A stretch of 64,000 nt of DNA from an uncultured Microbulbifer sp. (GTDB lineage Bacteria > Pseudomonadota > Gammaproteobacteria > Pseudomonadales > Cellvibrionaceae). The stretch is taken from positions 1 through 64,000 of the forward strand of contig NZ_CANNGQ010000007.1 of NCBI RefSeq assembly GCF_947504145.1, written 5' to 3'. The notes below the pieces were generated by a model. That model saw only the letters and a program-made list of their open reading frames with translations, was not told the DNA's origin and did no database searches. A program made the position numbers and the translations under genes. This document shows positions 36,687-48,540 of the stretch, piece by piece (the first letter of the stretch is position 1; every line of letters begins with the position of its first letter).

Positions 36687-37765
36687 CAGCTCACCTGTTC
36701 TGTCGCTTGGGTTAATTGGGAAATTTCAGTTTCGGCCTGGATTACCAGCGCGGGCGCCAGCAGGTAGCCGTGGCGAAACAGCCCGTTGATTCGGATCAGG
36801 CCCGGCTCGCGCTCCACGACCGGCAAATTGTCCATGGTGGCTGGACGGCAATTGACGCGGGTTTCGATGACCCGGGCTTCGGCGAACGCAGGGTGAATCG
36901 AATAGAGTGCGCTGGAGAGTTCCATGGTGGAGCGCAGGGAGATAGGGCTCCTATCTTCACTTTCGATCTCGGTCGCTCCGATGATGGTCTGGTTGTTGGC
37001 TCTGGGTACGGCGTAGAGTTGATACCTGGGGTGCAGCAGGCGCACGGGGCGGTTTAGTTGCACTTCCGGGGTTTCTACCACCATGACTTCGCCGCGGACG
37101 CCGCGCAGGCCGCTGATCTGCTGTTTAGCGCCGAGACCGCGGGCATCAATGACAAGGTCAAAAACTTCGCTGCCGTTTTTGGTGTGAATTGCTTTCGGGG
37201 CGCAATCTACCGAGGTATTTTCTCGAATTTCGATTTCGTTTTGCTTCAGTACTTTGAGCAATACAGGCAGTAGTTTGCGGTTGTCTATGTCGGCTTCGGT
37301 GGCGAGGTAAAGGCCTTGATCGAAGCGGTCGAGTTCGGGTTCCAGGTCTCGCAGGTGCTTGTTGTCGAGCCATTGCAGTTGGTCGTGCTTATCTGAGCCC
37401 AGTTTTGCGTTGAGTTCCTGTTGGAATTGCAGGAGTTCGTTGCGGTCTTGTGGGTGGGCGATGAGGATGCTGCCCTTTTGTCGGTAATCGACGCGAGTAC
37501 CAGTCGCTTGTTCCAGTTGGCTTACCCATTCCGGCCAGTGTTGCAGGCTTTGCATGCCCAGTTGGTAGATGGGGAGTGGGCAGTGGAACAGTTCGGACAG
37601 TGGCGAGATCATACCGGCGGCGGTGTGGCAGGCGCCCGCAGGTTTTTCCAGACCGCCGGAATCGAACAGGGTTACTTGGTGGCCTTTTTCAGACAAACGC
37701 CAGGCTAGTAGGCGGCCCATTAGGCCAGCTCCTGCAATTCCAATCTTTAATTTGGCTTGTGCCAC
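36686..37765 (-). CDS. thiO: Glycine oxidase ThiO, FAD-dependent
   Basis: ThiO oxidises glycine to dehydroglycine for ThiG, using FAD and oxygen. The 359-aa chain opens with the FAD-binding Rossmann motif GIAGAGLMGRLLAWRLSEKGHQVTLFD. The substrate domain (residues 80-260) and C-terminal block RVNCRPATMDNLPVVEREPGLIRINGLFRHGYLLAP fit DAO-type oxidases. Its use of O2 marks an aerobic thiamine pathway. It begins 186 bp after thiC, with a palindromic repeat in between. Confidence 0.95.
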   Translation of the reverse strand: MAQAKLKIGIAGAGLMGRLLAWRLSEKGHQVTLFDSGGLEKPAGACHTAAGMISPLSELFHCPLPIYQLGMQSLQHWPEWVSQLEQATGTRVDYRQKGSILIAHPQDRNELLQFQQELNAKLGSDKHDQLQWLDNKHLRDLEPELDRFDQGLYLATEADIDNRKLLPVLLKVLKQNEIEIRENTSVDCAPKAIHTKNGSEVFDLVIDARGLGAKQQISGLRGVRGEVMVVETPEVQLNRPVRLLHPRYQLYAVPRANNQTIIGATEIESEDRSPISLRSTMELSSALYSIHPAFAEARVIETRVNCRPATMDNLPVVEREPGLIRINGLFRHGYLLAPALVIQAETEISQLTQATEQVS

Positions 37766-37814
37766 GTTTTAATTCCGGGGTTCGTGCTCGGGCAACTCGG
37801 GGCGGCAGCGCTAC

Positions 37815-37904
37815 GGGTAAGCCTTTGCCAGACACGCCGTGAACCCATCCATGGGGGCTCTTCTGCGAGGTCCCTCTCGCAGAAGGTCTGGCAAAGGCTT
37901 ACCC
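37815..37904. repeat. Palindromic repeat, copy 1 (between thiC and thiO)
   Basis: A 52-bp core (37834-37885) lies between 19-nt perfect inverted arms (37815-37833 and 37886-37904, gggtaagcctttgccagac and its complement). Weaker pairing extends the arms by another dozen bases. Inside the core are two hairpins, cccat-cc-atggg and a 10-bp stem cttctgcgag/ctcgcagaag with loop GTCCCT. The core recurs at 40238-40289 with different arms. It matches no mobile-element end I know. Confidence 0.93.
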
Positions 37905-37951
37905 GCATCGCAGCCTTCGCTTCTAACTTTGTGCTTTCTAACTCGTCGGAG

Positions 37952-39982
<2,031 letters not shown>

Positions 39983-39988
39983 TCAGAT

Positions 39989-40070
39989 CTTGTTCCCTAC
40001 GCGGGGGTTACCCCGATCAGGTTCAACGGATCTCGCATCTGCGATCTCAGCCCTAAGGCGCTCCGACAAG
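39989..40070 (-). promoter_or_regulatory. TPP riboswitch in the thiC leader
   Basis: Reading the minus strand, CTTGT (40070-40066) pairs with ACAAG (39993-39989) as P1. Inside are GGGCTGAGATCGC, the conserved CTGAGA of the pyrimidine-sensing arm, and ACCTGATCGGGGTAACCCCC then GCGTAGGGAACAA of the other arm. This is a full THI-box aptamer. It ends 127 bp before the thiC ATG; binding of thiamine pyrophosphate is expected to lower thiC expression and possibly that of the rest of the operon. Position 40071-40225 shows no further gene. Confidence 0.96.
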
Positions 40071-40225
40071 TTGGGGCCGAGTATAGTGGTAGTTTGACCG
40101 AAAGGACAAGTCATTGGGGGATTGAGGTTTGGTTTTGCGCCCCGAATCGTATTTTGGCGTGTGGGAGATCTTGTGGTATTTGGCGCTTCGTAGCTAGTTT
40201 TGTGGCGGTGCCGCCACCGGAAAAC

Positions 40226-40301
40226 GGTTCGCAAGACACGCCGTGAACCCATCCATGGGGGCTCTTCCGCGAGGTCCCTCTCGCCGAAAGTCTTGCGAAC
40301 C
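40226..40301. repeat. Palindromic repeat, copy 2 (between the aldehyde dehydrogenase gene and the thiC leader)
   Basis: The 52-bp core (40238-40289) differs from copy 1 at 3 positions. Its arms, ggttcgcaagac (40226-40237) and complement (40290-40301), are perfectly inverted but unlike those of copy 1 apart from the innermost AGAC/GTCT. Weaker pairing continues outward on both sides (ggtg-cg and ggaaa blocks). The inner hairpin is less perfect than in copy 1. Confidence 0.93.
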
Positions 40302-40350
40302 TGTTTCCTGCGCCGACACCGTCGATTCAGGAATCACTACTGCGTAGCAG

Positions 40351-41718
40351 TCAGATAACCAGCGTCTTCTGGTAACTCATTTCCCGGATGGCGTAGCTCA
40401 CGCCTTCTCTTCCCACACCGCTTTCTTTTACGCCGCCGAACGGGAAGTGTTCGGCGCGGAAGCCAGGGCCGTCATTGACAGCGAGCAGACCTACGTCCAG
40501 TTGGTTGTAAAGACGTTTGGCCAGGGCGAGGTTTTGGGTGAATACGCCGGCTTGCAGACCGAAAGGCGAATTGTTGATTAGCGAAACCAGCTCGGCTTCA
40601 TCGTCAAATTTACGCAGTGGTACTACCGGGCCGAAGGTTTCTTCAGCAACCAGTTCGGCGTCGTCGGCGACGTTATCGAGAATGGTTGGCCAGAGAATAT
40701 TGCCCTCACGTTTGTGACCGTAAAGGACGCTTGCTCCGCCCTGTACGGCAGATTCGATGCGCCCTTCCACCTCGTCGGCGGCGCCGGTGTGAATAAGGGG
40801 GCCTACGAAGGTTTCATCCAAAGCCGGGTCACCGACGCTGAGGTTGGCGGTGGCGGTGGCAAGTTTTTCGGCAAAGGCATCGAACACTTCGCTGTGTACA
40901 AACAGGCGTTTGGCGGCGGTGCAGCGTTGGCCGGCGGTGGCGAAGCGTTGATTAATGGTGGCGGCCACGGCGGCATCCAAATCGGCGTCGGGCATGACGA
41001 TCAGGGGATCATTACCGCCGAGTTCAAACAGCATTTTTTTGTAGCCGGCGCTGGCGGCGATAGCATTGGCGGCGGCGGTGCCGCCGGTGAAGTTGATGGC
41101 CTGAACTTCCCGGTGGGATACGGCGTAGCTGGTGGCTTCGATACTCGGGATCAACATTTGCAGAACGGATTTGTCCATACCGGCCTGATAGCAGAGTTCG
41201 ACCAACAACTCGGCGGAGCGTTTGTTTTGCGGGCCGGGCTTAAAGAGGATGGTATTACCAGCAGCGAATGCCGGGCCAATTTTATGCACGGCGATGTTAA
41301 TGGGGAAGTTGAACGGGGTGATGCACAACACGGTGCCCAGCGGTTTCCACAGCACGACGCCGATTTTTTCACGCATGGGTGGGAAGGCGTCGGAATCCAG
41401 AGCTTCGCCGTTGATGTTGCGGGCTTCCATGGCACTGGATAGCGCGGTGTTGTAGGCGCGGTCGATCTCCACGCGGCTGTCACTGATGGTTTTTCCGGTT
41501 TCTTCGGTAATCAGCCGGGCCAGGTCTTCTTTGCGCTCCAGCATCAGCTGGGCGAGTTTCATCAGGATATTCGAGCGCTCGAACGCCGGCGTGGATTGCT
41601 GAACTTTTCGGCCGACGACCAGCGTGCCGATGGCTTCCTCGACCTGTTCCTGGGTGTGAAAATCGTAGGCTTCAATCTGTTCGCCGTTGTACGGATTGAT
41701 AATCTTATAATCGGCCAT
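40351..41718 (-). CDS. NAD(P)-dependent aldehyde dehydrogenase, 455 aa
   Basis: It oxidises an aldehyde to an acid. The start is MADYKIINPYNGEQIEAYDF. Catalytic residues are in place: N137 (TPFNFP), E232 (FELGGNDP) and C266 (AGQRCTAAKR), and FGPV and PFGGVKESG blocks complete the fold. The closest named groups I recall are lactaldehyde, phosphonoacetaldehyde or glyceraldehyde-3-phosphate (non-phosphorylating) dehydrogenases. The adjacent TauE/TSUP transporter is 37 bp upstream and suggests a small organic acid or sulphonate substrate, which is inference. Confidence 0.92.
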   Translation of the reverse strand: MADYKIINPYNGEQIEAYDFHTQEQVEEAIGTLVVGRKVQQSTPAFERSNILMKLAQLMLERKEDLARLITEETGKTISDSRVEIDRAYNTALSSAMEARNINGEALDSDAFPPMREKIGVVLWKPLGTVLCITPFNFPINIAVHKIGPAFAAGNTILFKPGPQNKRSAELLVELCYQAGMDKSVLQMLIPSIEATSYAVSHREVQAINFTGGTAAANAIAASAGYKKMLFELGGNDPLIVMPDADLDAAVAATINQRFATAGQRCTAAKRLFVHSEVFDAFAEKLATATANLSVGDPALDETFVGPLIHTGAADEVEGRIESAVQGGASVLYGHKREGNILWPTILDNVADDAELVAEETFGPVVPLRKFDDEAELVSLINNSPFGLQAGVFTQNLALAKRLYNQLDVGLLAVNDGPGFRAEHFPFGGVKESGVGREGVSYAIREMSYQKTLVI

Positions 41719-41755
41719 GGTTAACACCTGATTTCTTTGCTCTGCAAACAGCAGG

Positions 41756-42514
41756 TTATGCAAGCAACTGGTAAACGATTCGCGCCCCGGCAACCAATAG
41801 TGCCGCGCGCATTAAATTAAAAAAGACCTCGCCGTTGATCCTGTTCAGCAGCGTGATGCCGATACGGGTTCCAATCACGGCCGCGACGGTGAGCAGCAAG
41901 ATCAGACCCAGGTGATCGGAAAATGCAAAACCGAGATAGATGAACGCCGGCACCTTGAGCGCGTGGCACCAGGCCTGCATCACGGATTTGTTCGCCACGA
42001 TTTCTTTCGGCGTCATGTCCTTGCGCACGAAAAATGCGGCCAACAGGGGATCAACCGCACCCGCCACAATGCCCAGAGTGCCGGTTGCAATACCTACCCA
42101 GAAAAAGTTGCGGGGTTTCAGGCGAATCTCCGGCAGCTTCTTCGGCTTGAACACCGTGTAAAAAATCAGCACCGCCAGCAAGATCAGCGGCAGCTGCTGC
42201 CACTCCATGTTTGCCAGCCCCAGCGTCATTGCTACAGAGCCCAGCGTACAACCGATAAAAAACGGGATGCACTGATCCCAGCGGATGTGTTCACGCACGT
42301 ACACAATACGCGCCAGGTTATTCAGCAACTGCACCGCGCCATGAATCGGTACCAGCATGCGCAGCGGGATGGCCAGGTTGAGCGCAGCAAACATCAAAAT
42401 GCCCCCGGCACCGCCGGTCACCGCTGAAATGAACGCACTAATCACGCAGGCCAGTAATAGCACCCCCAGCGTCAGACTCGGCGTCAAACTAGACAGTTCT
42501 CCCAATTCCGCCAA
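41756..42514 (-). CDS. TauE/SafE (TSUP) family membrane transporter, 252 aa
   Basis: The start is a TTG with GAGG 6 bp upstream; no in-frame ATG is available. It has eight or so hydrophobic helices in two similar halves, with the family motifs ISAVTGGAGGILMFAALN near the N-terminus and GIVAGAVDPLLAAFFVRKDMTPKEIVA in the second half. TSUP proteins move sulphite, sulphonates or organic acids across the inner membrane. It is probably co-transcribed with the aldehyde dehydrogenase gene. Confidence 0.9.
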   Translation of the reverse strand: MAELGELSSLTPSLTLGVLLLACVISAFISAVTGGAGGILMFAALNLAIPLRMLVPIHGAVQLLNNLARIVYVREHIRWDQCIPFFIGCTLGSVAMTLGLANMEWQQLPLILLAVLIFYTVFKPKKLPEIRLKPRNFFWVGIATGTLGIVAGAVDPLLAAFFVRKDMTPKEIVANKSVMQAWCHALKVPAFIYLGFAFSDHLGLILLLTVAAVIGTRIGITLLNRINGEVFFNLMRAALLVAGARIVYQLLA

Positions 42515-42661
42515 GACAGACCTCTAGAGCTATTTGTGGTATTCCGGGTGAGATACCCGGATTTCTCAGTGATGGCCAGTCTATCCCCGAGGACAGTCTC
42601 AAACCCAGTAGTCATGGGCCTGTCACTGGTCATTTAGGGACGCGTCAGGGTGAGCAGGAAC

Positions 42662-42688
42662 AAAAAAACCGGCCTGATGCCGGTTTTT
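42662..42688 (-). terminator. Terminator of accA
   Basis: The minus-strand stem aaaaaccggc / gccggttttt with a 5-nt loop ends in a T-run, 30 bp after the accA stop. Confidence 0.9.
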
Positions 42689-42718
42689 CGTTGGTCGGAG
42701 CTGCGTGAGCGCGCGACG

Positions 42719-43675
42719 TTAACTGACGACTTTGCCGTAGCTCATCAGTCGCTGGTAACGCTTCTCGAGCAACTCATCGAGTGGCACGGCGGTCAGCTTG
42801 TCCAGCTGCTCAGACAGACGATCGCGCAGGCGGGCCGCCATCAGGTCTGGATCGCGGTGCGCGCCGCCCAGGGGCTCCGGCAGTGTCTCATCGACAATAC
42901 CCAGCTCCTCCAGCACACTGGAAGTCACCCCCATGGCCTCCGCCGCCAGCGGTGCCTTATCCACGGTTTTCCAGATGATGTTCGCGCAGCCTTCCGGCGA
43001 AATCACAAAGTAGGTGGAGTACTGCAGCATGTTCAGCTGGTCACCCACACCAATCGCCAAGGCGCCACCGGAGGAGCCCTCACCAATCACGGTACAGATA
43101 ATCGGCGTACGCAGGCGGGACATCACCGCCAGATTCTTGGCAATCGCCTCGGAAATACCGCGCTCCTCACTATCGATACCCGGGTAGGCCCCCGGGGTGT
43201 CGATCAGTGTCAGCACCGGCATCTTAAAGCGTTCAGCCATCTCCATAATGCGCTGAGCCTTGCGATACCCTTCCGGTTTCGGCATACCGAAGTTGCGCTT
43301 CACCTTCTCGTTGACCGTGCGCCCCTTCTCCTCACCGATCACCGCCACCGGACGGCCTTCCAGACGGCCGATACCGGCGATAATCGCCTGATCGTCGCCG
43401 AAGTGACGGTCGCCGTGCAGCTCGTCCCAATCGGTGAACATGCGTTCAATATAATCTTTTGCATAAGGGCGTTGCGGGTGACGGGCCACCTGCACAATCT
43501 GCCAGGGGGACAGGTCGGAATACAGAGACTCGGTGAGCTTCTCGCTCTTTTCCCGCAAGCGGGTGATCTCTTCAGCGATGTTCAGGTCGTTGTCGTCCCC
43601 AACGTGCTGAAGCTCCTTGATCTTGCTTTCCAGTTCCGCAATCGGCTGTTCAAACTCGAGAAAACTGAAGTTCAT
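42719..43675 (-). CDS. accA: Acetyl-CoA carboxylase, carboxyltransferase subunit alpha
   Basis: AccA with AccD transfers the carboxyl group from biotin to acetyl-CoA, the first step in fatty-acid synthesis. The 318-aa product opens [21 protein letters not shown] and has [31 protein letters not shown], the GFRKAQR-like [29 protein letters not shown] and [12 protein letters not shown]. It is the usual neighbour of dnaE in gammaproteobacteria. Confidence 0.98.
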   Translation of the reverse strand: MNFSFLEFEQPIAELESKIKELQHVGDDNDLNIAEEITRLREKSEKLTESLYSDLSPWQIVQVARHPQRPYAKDYIERMFTDWDELHGDRHFGDDQAIIAGIGRLEGRPVAVIGEEKGRTVNEKVKRNFGMPKPEGYRKAQRIMEMAERFKMPVLTLIDTPGAYPGIDSEERGISEAIAKNLAVMSRLRTPIICTVIGEGSSGGALAIGVGDQLNMLQYSTYFVISPEGCANIIWKTVDKAPLAAEAMGVTSSVLEELGIVDETLPEPLGGAHRDPDLMAARLRDRLSEQLDKLTAVPLDELLEKRYQRLMSYGKVVS

Positions 43676-43858
43676 TTATTTCGCGCCTTGATAATTCTGG
43701 GCCTGCCAAATGTTGGAAAATGCGACCAAATTACCCCAAATGGTCGCAAACAGGCCTCGTCTACTGAAAATGGCGGCTAGCTTACCGGGCCAGGACCAGC
43801 CAGTCGAGTGCACACCGCACGAACGCCCCTAGCTCGTGTCCAAATTGCCGTATCTACT

Positions 43859-43912
43859 GGCGAGGGCGCTGGCGAGGGCGCTGGCGAGGGCGCTGCGAGG
43901 GCGCTGGCGAGG
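43859..43912. repeat. Tandem 12-bp repeat between dnaE and accA
   Basis: The unit ggcgagggcgct occurs three times exactly (43859-43894), then once with one G missing (43895-43905), then 7 bp of a fifth. It lies in the 307-bp gap after the dnaE stop and upstream of accA. The rest of the gap shows nothing definite. Confidence 0.9.
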
Positions 43913-43982
43913 ATACTCGAGAAGGTAGTGGCGCCAGTATAAAGAACAAAAACCACATCACCGCCAGCCCGCTGCCCCCAAA

Positions 43983-46900
43983 TTATTGCCGTTGATTGTA
44001 GTTGAGCTGCACCCGCTCACGGCCGACCACTTCCCGCAGAGACTGGATCAGCTGGTCATTTGGCTCCACTTTCCACGCATCCGCCAGGCGGAAGGTACCG
44101 CGGGCGTCGCTGCGCTCCACTTCCACCATCACCGGGCAGCTACCGCCCACATAGGGCCGCAGGCAGGCACTCAAACGCTGTCCCATTTTCGGCAACGCCT
44201 GGGCACTATCGATTTTCAGGGTCACACCGATCACACTGCCACTGCGCAGATCATCCAGAGTAGACACACTGTTCACACTCATCTTCAGGCCGCCGCTGTA
44301 ATCGTCGTGAGAGATGGACCCCTCCAACACCAGCAGCGCGTCCTTCACCAGCTTCTCCCGGTGCTCACCAAACGCCTCACTGAACACCGCCGCCTCGATC
44401 CGCGCACTGCGGTCATCCAGGGTCACAATGGCCATGGAATCGCCGCGCTTGGTCTTCATCACCCGCATCCCCACGCACAGGCCGGCCACCTTCTGGTTCT
44501 CTCGGCCCGGCTTCAGATCGGCGATGCGCGCCTTCACCAGGTGCTTCAGCTCGTCCTCGTACTCGTCGATCGGGTGGCCGGTGAGGTACAGGCCGAGCGT
44601 ATTTTTCTCACCCTCAAGCCGCTCGCGGATACCCCACGGGCGCGCGTTGCGGAAATCCTCGTACACATCGCCGTCGGAGGCCGAGCGCACCACCTCACCA
44701 AACAGGTCCATCATGCCGGCACTGTCGTTCTTACTCTGCTGCTCCGCGGACTTCACCGCTTCGTCCAGTGCGTTAAACAGTACCGCGCGGGAGTAATCCA
44801 GACCGTCGGCACTGTTGGTATCCGGGCCGATACTGTCCAGGGCACCGGAACGCACCAGCGCTTCCAGAGCGCGCTTGTTCACTTTGCGCGGGTCGATACG
44901 GGAACAGAAGTCGAACAGATCCGTAAACGGACCATTCTGTTCGCGCTCGGCAATAATGTTGTCGATGGGGCCTTCCCCCAGACCTTTGATCGCACCCAGG
45001 CCGTAGATGATGCGGTTGTCCACATCCACAGAGAACTGGTAGGTACCCAGGTTCACATCCGGCGGCACCAGCACCAGTTTCATGGCCCGGCACTCTTCGA
45101 TGAAGGTCACCACCTTATCGGTCTTATCCATGTCCGAGGACATGGTGGCGGCCATAAACTGCGCCGGGTAATGGGCCTTCAGCCAGGCGGTCTGGTAGGA
45201 GACCAGTGCGTAGGCCGCGGAGTGGGATTTGTTGAAGCCGTAACCAGCAAACTTTTCCACCAGGTCGAAGATCTTGATCGCCAGGGTTGGATCAACCCCC
45301 TGCTCTTTGGCGCCGTCTTCAAACGTAGCCCGCTGCTTGGCCATCTCCTCGGGCTTTTTCTTACCCATAGCCCGGCGCAGCATGTCGGCACCGCCCAGGG
45401 TATAGCCCGCCAGTTCCTGGGCAATCTGCATCACCTGTTCCTGGTAAACAATGACCCCGTAGGTGGGTTCCAGGATGGGTTTGAGCTTTTCGTGCTGGTA
45501 TTTAGCATCCGGGTAGGCGACCTGGGCGCGGCCGTGTTTCCGGTTGATGAAGTCGTCTACCATGCCCGACTGCAGCGGGCCCGGGCGGAACAGGGCCACC
45601 AGGGCGATCATGTCTTCGAGGTTGTCCGGCTGCAGGCGTTTGATCAGGTCCTTCATACCGCGGGATTCCAGCTGGAATACTGCGGTGGTCTCGGCGCGCT
45701 TGATCATTTTGAAGGTTTCGGCATCGTCCAGCGGCAGCGCTTCGATCACGAGCGGTTCTTTGCCCTCCCGCGCGCGCTGCTCGTCCACCATCGCCTTGGC
45801 CCAGTCGATGATGGTCAGGGTCCGCAGACCCAGGAAGTCGAACTTCACCAGGCCCGCATCTTCCACGTCGTTCTTATCGAACTGGGTTACCAGACCGGCA
45901 CCGGTTTCGTCGCAGTAAAGCGGGGCGAAGTCGGTGAGCTTTGTCGGAGCGATAACCACACCACCGGCGTGCTTACCCACGTTCCGCGCCACGCCTTCCA
46001 GCTGCAGCGCCATCTCCCAGATTTCCTGGCCCTCCTCGTCGTTCTCGAGGAATTCCCGCAGCACTTCTTCCTGCTCGAACGCTTTGGCCAGGGTCATACC
46101 CGGATCTGGCGGAATCATTTTCGAGAGCTTATCGGCAAGCCCGTAGGACTTGCCCTGCACCCGCGCCACATCCCGCACCACCGCCTTTGCAGCCATGGTA
46201 CCGAAGGTGATGATCTGGCTCACCGCGTTGCGGCCGTAATGATCGGCCACGTAGCTGATCACCTGGTCGCGCTTCTCCATACAGAAATCGACGTCGAAGT
46301 CGGGCATGGAAACCCGCTCCGGGTTCAGGAATCGCTCGAACAGCAGGTCGTATTGCAGCGGGTCCAAGTCGGTAATTTTCTGCGAGTAGGCAATCAGCGA
46401 GCCCGCACCAGAACCCCGCCCCGGGCCCACCGGAATATCGTGATCCTTGGCCCACTGGATAAAGTCCATCACAATCAGGAAGTAGCCTGGGAACCCCATC
46501 TGGATAACGATATCCAGCTCGAAGCGCAGACGGTCTTCGTATTCTTTTTTGCGCGCTTCGTAATCCGGCGCGGACTTGTCCAGAATAAATTCCAGGCGCT
46601 CGTAGAGGCCGTCAAAAGAAATCTTTTCGAAGAATTCGTTCTCGGTCATCCCCTCAGGGATCGGGAACTGGGGCAGGAAGTATTTACCCAACTGAATCGG
46701 CGAGGAGCAACGGCGCGCAATTTCCACCGTATTTTCCAACGCTTCCGGAATATCCTTGAACAATTCCAGCATTTCTTCCGGCGTGCGCAGATACTGCTCA
46801 GAAGAATAACGGCGCTCACGACGCGGATCATCCAGCGCACGCCCTTCGCGGATACACACCCGCACCTCATGCGCCTCGAACTCACTGTCTTCAATAAAGC

Positions 46901-47501
46901 GTACATCGTTCGTCGCCACCACCGGCAGATTCAGTTTCCCTGCCAGTGCGACCGCCCCGTGCAGATATTCCTCATCCCCCGGCCGTCCAGTGCGCTGCAA
47001 CTCCAGGTAATAACGTCCGGGGAAAATCCGCTCCCACTCCTGCGCCAGCGACTCCGCCTGGGACTGACGATTCGCAACCAGCGCTCGCCCCACATCGCCA
47101 TACTTGGCCCCGGAGAGCATCAACACCCCTTCCGACGCCTGCTCGATCCACTCCCGTTCCACAAACGCGTGTCCGTGATATTGGCCTTCCATCCAGGCGC
47201 GGGAAATCAGCTCGGTAATATTGCGATAGCCGGTGGTATTCATCGCGTACAGCGTCAGCTGCGTCGGCTGCTCCTCACCACCTTCCTTCAACCAGAAGTC
47301 AGCCCCGGTGATCGGTTTAACCCCACCCCCCATACAGCTTTTGTAAAACTTCACCTGGCCGTAGAAATTCGTCTGATCCGTAATCGCCACCGCCGGCATC
47401 TCCAGCTCGGCAACACGGGCCACCAGCGGTTTGATACGCACCAAGCCGTCGACAAGGGAATATTCAGTGTGGACTCTTAAATGTACGAAGGGTTGGGTCA
47501 T
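43983..47501 (-). CDS. dnaE: DNA polymerase III subunit alpha
   Basis: DnaE is the main replicative polymerase. The 1172-aa product has an N-terminal PHP domain (FVHLRVHTEYSLVDG, residues 5-200), the C-family polymerase core (GPGRGSGAGSLIAYSQKITDLDP; NPERVSMPDFDVDFCMEKRDQVI, with the catalytic DxD), the EPTYGVIVYQEQVMQIAQ block, a tandem HhH region near 870 and an OB domain near 1000. The C-terminal beta-clamp motif area is present. It lies upstream of accA, as in E. coli. Confidence 0.98.
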   Translation of the reverse strand: MTQPFVHLRVHTEYSLVDGLVRIKPLVARVAELEMPAVAITDQTNFYGQVKFYKSCMGGGVKPITGADFWLKEGGEEQPTQLTLYAMNTTGYRNITELISRAWMEGQYHGHAFVEREWIEQASEGVLMLSGAKYGDVGRALVANRQSQAESLAQEWERIFPGRYYLELQRTGRPGDEEYLHGAVALAGKLNLPVVATNDVRFIEDSEFEAHEVRVCIREGRALDDPRRERRYSSEQYLRTPEEMLELFKDIPEALENTVEIARRCSSPIQLGKYFLPQFPIPEGMTENEFFEKISFDGLYERLEFILDKSAPDYEARKKEYEDRLRFELDIVIQMGFPGYFLIVMDFIQWAKDHDIPVGPGRGSGAGSLIAYSQKITDLDPLQYDLLFERFLNPERVSMPDFDVDFCMEKRDQVISYVADHYGRNAVSQIITFGTMAAKAVVRDVARVQGKSYGLADKLSKMIPPDPGMTLAKAFEQEEVLREFLENDEEGQEIWEMALQLEGVARNVGKHAGGVVIAPTKLTDFAPLYCDETGAGLVTQFDKNDVEDAGLVKFDFLGLRTLTIIDWAKAMVDEQRAREGKEPLVIEALPLDDAETFKMIKRAETTAVFQLESRGMKDLIKRLQPDNLEDMIALVALFRPGPLQSGMVDDFINRKHGRAQVAYPDAKYQHEKLKPILEPTYGVIVYQEQVMQIAQELAGYTLGGADMLRRAMGKKKPEEMAKQRATFEDGAKEQGVDPTLAIKIFDLVEKFAGYGFNKSHSAAYALVSYQTAWLKAHYPAQFMAATMSSDMDKTDKVVTFIEECRAMKLVLVPPDVNLGTYQFSVDVDNRIIYGLGAIKGLGEGPIDNIIAEREQNGPFTDLFDFCSRIDPRKVNKRALEALVRSGALDSIGPDTNSADGLDYSRAVLFNALDEAVKSAEQQSKNDSAGMMDLFGEVVRSASDGDVYEDFRNARPWGIRERLEGEKNTLGLYLTGHPIDEYEDELKHLVKARIADLKPGRENQKVAGLCVGMRVMKTKRGDSMAIVTLDDRSARIEAAVFSEAFGEHREKLVKDALLVLEGSISHDDYSGGLKMSVNSVSTLDDLRSGSVIGVTLKIDSAQALPKMGQRLSACLRPYVGGSCPVMVEVERSDARGTFRLADAWKVEPNDQLIQSLREVVGRERVQLNYNQRQ

Positions 47502-47642
47502 ATTTTTTCTATTTAATTTGGTTCCGGGGCTCTTTTGTTTTGAGCTCTGATCCGGGTACGCGCCGAGGGATGGATTCCCAGGGGGGCGCCTAGCTCGGTC
47601 CTGAAAACCTTCACCCGGTGCTCCACCGCCACAAAACGAGAC

Positions 47643-47885
47643 CTAATCGGTCCACCACACCCTCTTCAGCGCAACAGCTCGCTCATGGCACAAACTCAAC
47701 ACCTGCTTTTTCTGAGCGTTAGACATCCGCCCCCACTGGCTGATCTCAGTCCCGGAACGAAAACACCCCTCACAGATATCGTCGCGATTCAACGCACAAA
47801 CGGAAACACAAGGCGACTTTACCGGAAACTCAAACGCAGCCTCTGGTTCATTGTCCTTCAGCTTGCTCCAGTCACTCTCTGTCAT
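47643..47885 (-). CDS. DUF1289-family small Cys-rich protein, 80 aa
   Basis: It contains [40 protein letters not shown], the DUF1289 hallmark with four cysteines in CxxxC...CxxC spacing, likely binding a metal. The function is unknown. Its start overlaps the stop of the carbonic anhydrase gene by 14 bp, so the two are co-transcribed. Confidence 0.9.
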   Translation of the reverse strand: MTESDWSKLKDNEPEAAFEFPVKSPCVSVCALNRDDICEGCFRSGTEISQWGRMSNAQKKQVLSLCHERAVALKRVWWTD

Positions 47886-48426
47886 TGCTTACCGCCTGAG
47901 GCATGTCCACCTCAACCAACTCATCCGCAAAACGCTGACCGTTGGCCACATAAATCTCACTGCTCGCCTTCAGCAACTCATACGTCGACTCATCCAGCGT
48001 CTTCACCACCTTACCCGGGCTGCCCAGCACCAAAGAGTAATCCGGAATCTCCGCATTCTCCGTCACCAGCGCATTCGCCCCGATAATGCAGCACTTGCCG
48101 ATTTTGGCCCCGTTCAACACCACCGCATTCATCCCGATCAGCGAATACTCACCAATCTCACAGCCGTGTAACGTCACCTTGTGCCCCACCGTCACCCCGG
48201 TGCCCACAACCAGCGGCATCCCCGGGTCCGTATGCAACACAGAGCCATCCTGAATATTCGCCCGCTCACCAATAGTGATCAGATCGTTGTCCCCGCGGAT
48301 CACCACGTTGAACCATACCGAACTGTGGGGCTCCATCCGCACATTGCCGATCACCCGGGCGCCCGGCGCCACGTAGTGGCCCTCGCCTTCCAGCTGCGGC
48401 TGTTTGTCGCCCAATCTGTACAGCAT
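47872..48426 (-). CDS. Gamma-class carbonic anhydrase-like hexapeptide protein
   Basis: The 184-aa product is a left-handed beta-helix with repeats starting [32 protein letters not shown]. Histidines in [11 protein letters not shown] and [11 protein letters not shown] match the zinc-binding positions of gamma carbonic anhydrases (the YrdA/CaiE group). Many members have weak or no carbonic anhydrase activity. A C-terminal helix follows. The homolog in E. coli is YrdA. Confidence 0.93.
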   Translation of the reverse strand: MLYRLGDKQPQLEGEGHYVAPGARVIGNVRMEPHSSVWFNVVIRGDNDLITIGERANIQDGSVLHTDPGMPLVVGTGVTVGHKVTLHGCEIGEYSLIGMNAVVLNGAKIGKCCIIGANALVTENAEIPDYSLVLGSPGKVVKTLDESTYELLKASSEIYVANGQRFADELVEVDMPQAVSNDRE

Positions 48427-48540
48427 TCGACCTCCGCTCAGGGGATTCAGACAGTGAAAATCAGCCCGGCATTATCCCGCCCGGGGCCCCCAATTGCCAC
48501 CCTTAACCGGGCCTGACCAACGGGACACAATCGAGACATT

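Noticed and set aside
43986-47480. A 1164-codon open frame on the plus strand opposite dnaE
   Set aside because: It is the mirror of the dnaE reading frame in GC-rich DNA. The translated text is rich in H, Q and R with no recognisable domain, while dnaE on the other strand has full polymerase motifs.
47521-47640. Possible third copy of the palindromic repeat downstream of the DUF1289 gene
   Set aside because: The segment near 47567-47600 (gagggatggattcccagg) resembles the core's ggatggg block, but the match is short, the inner hairpin is missing and I found no matched arms.
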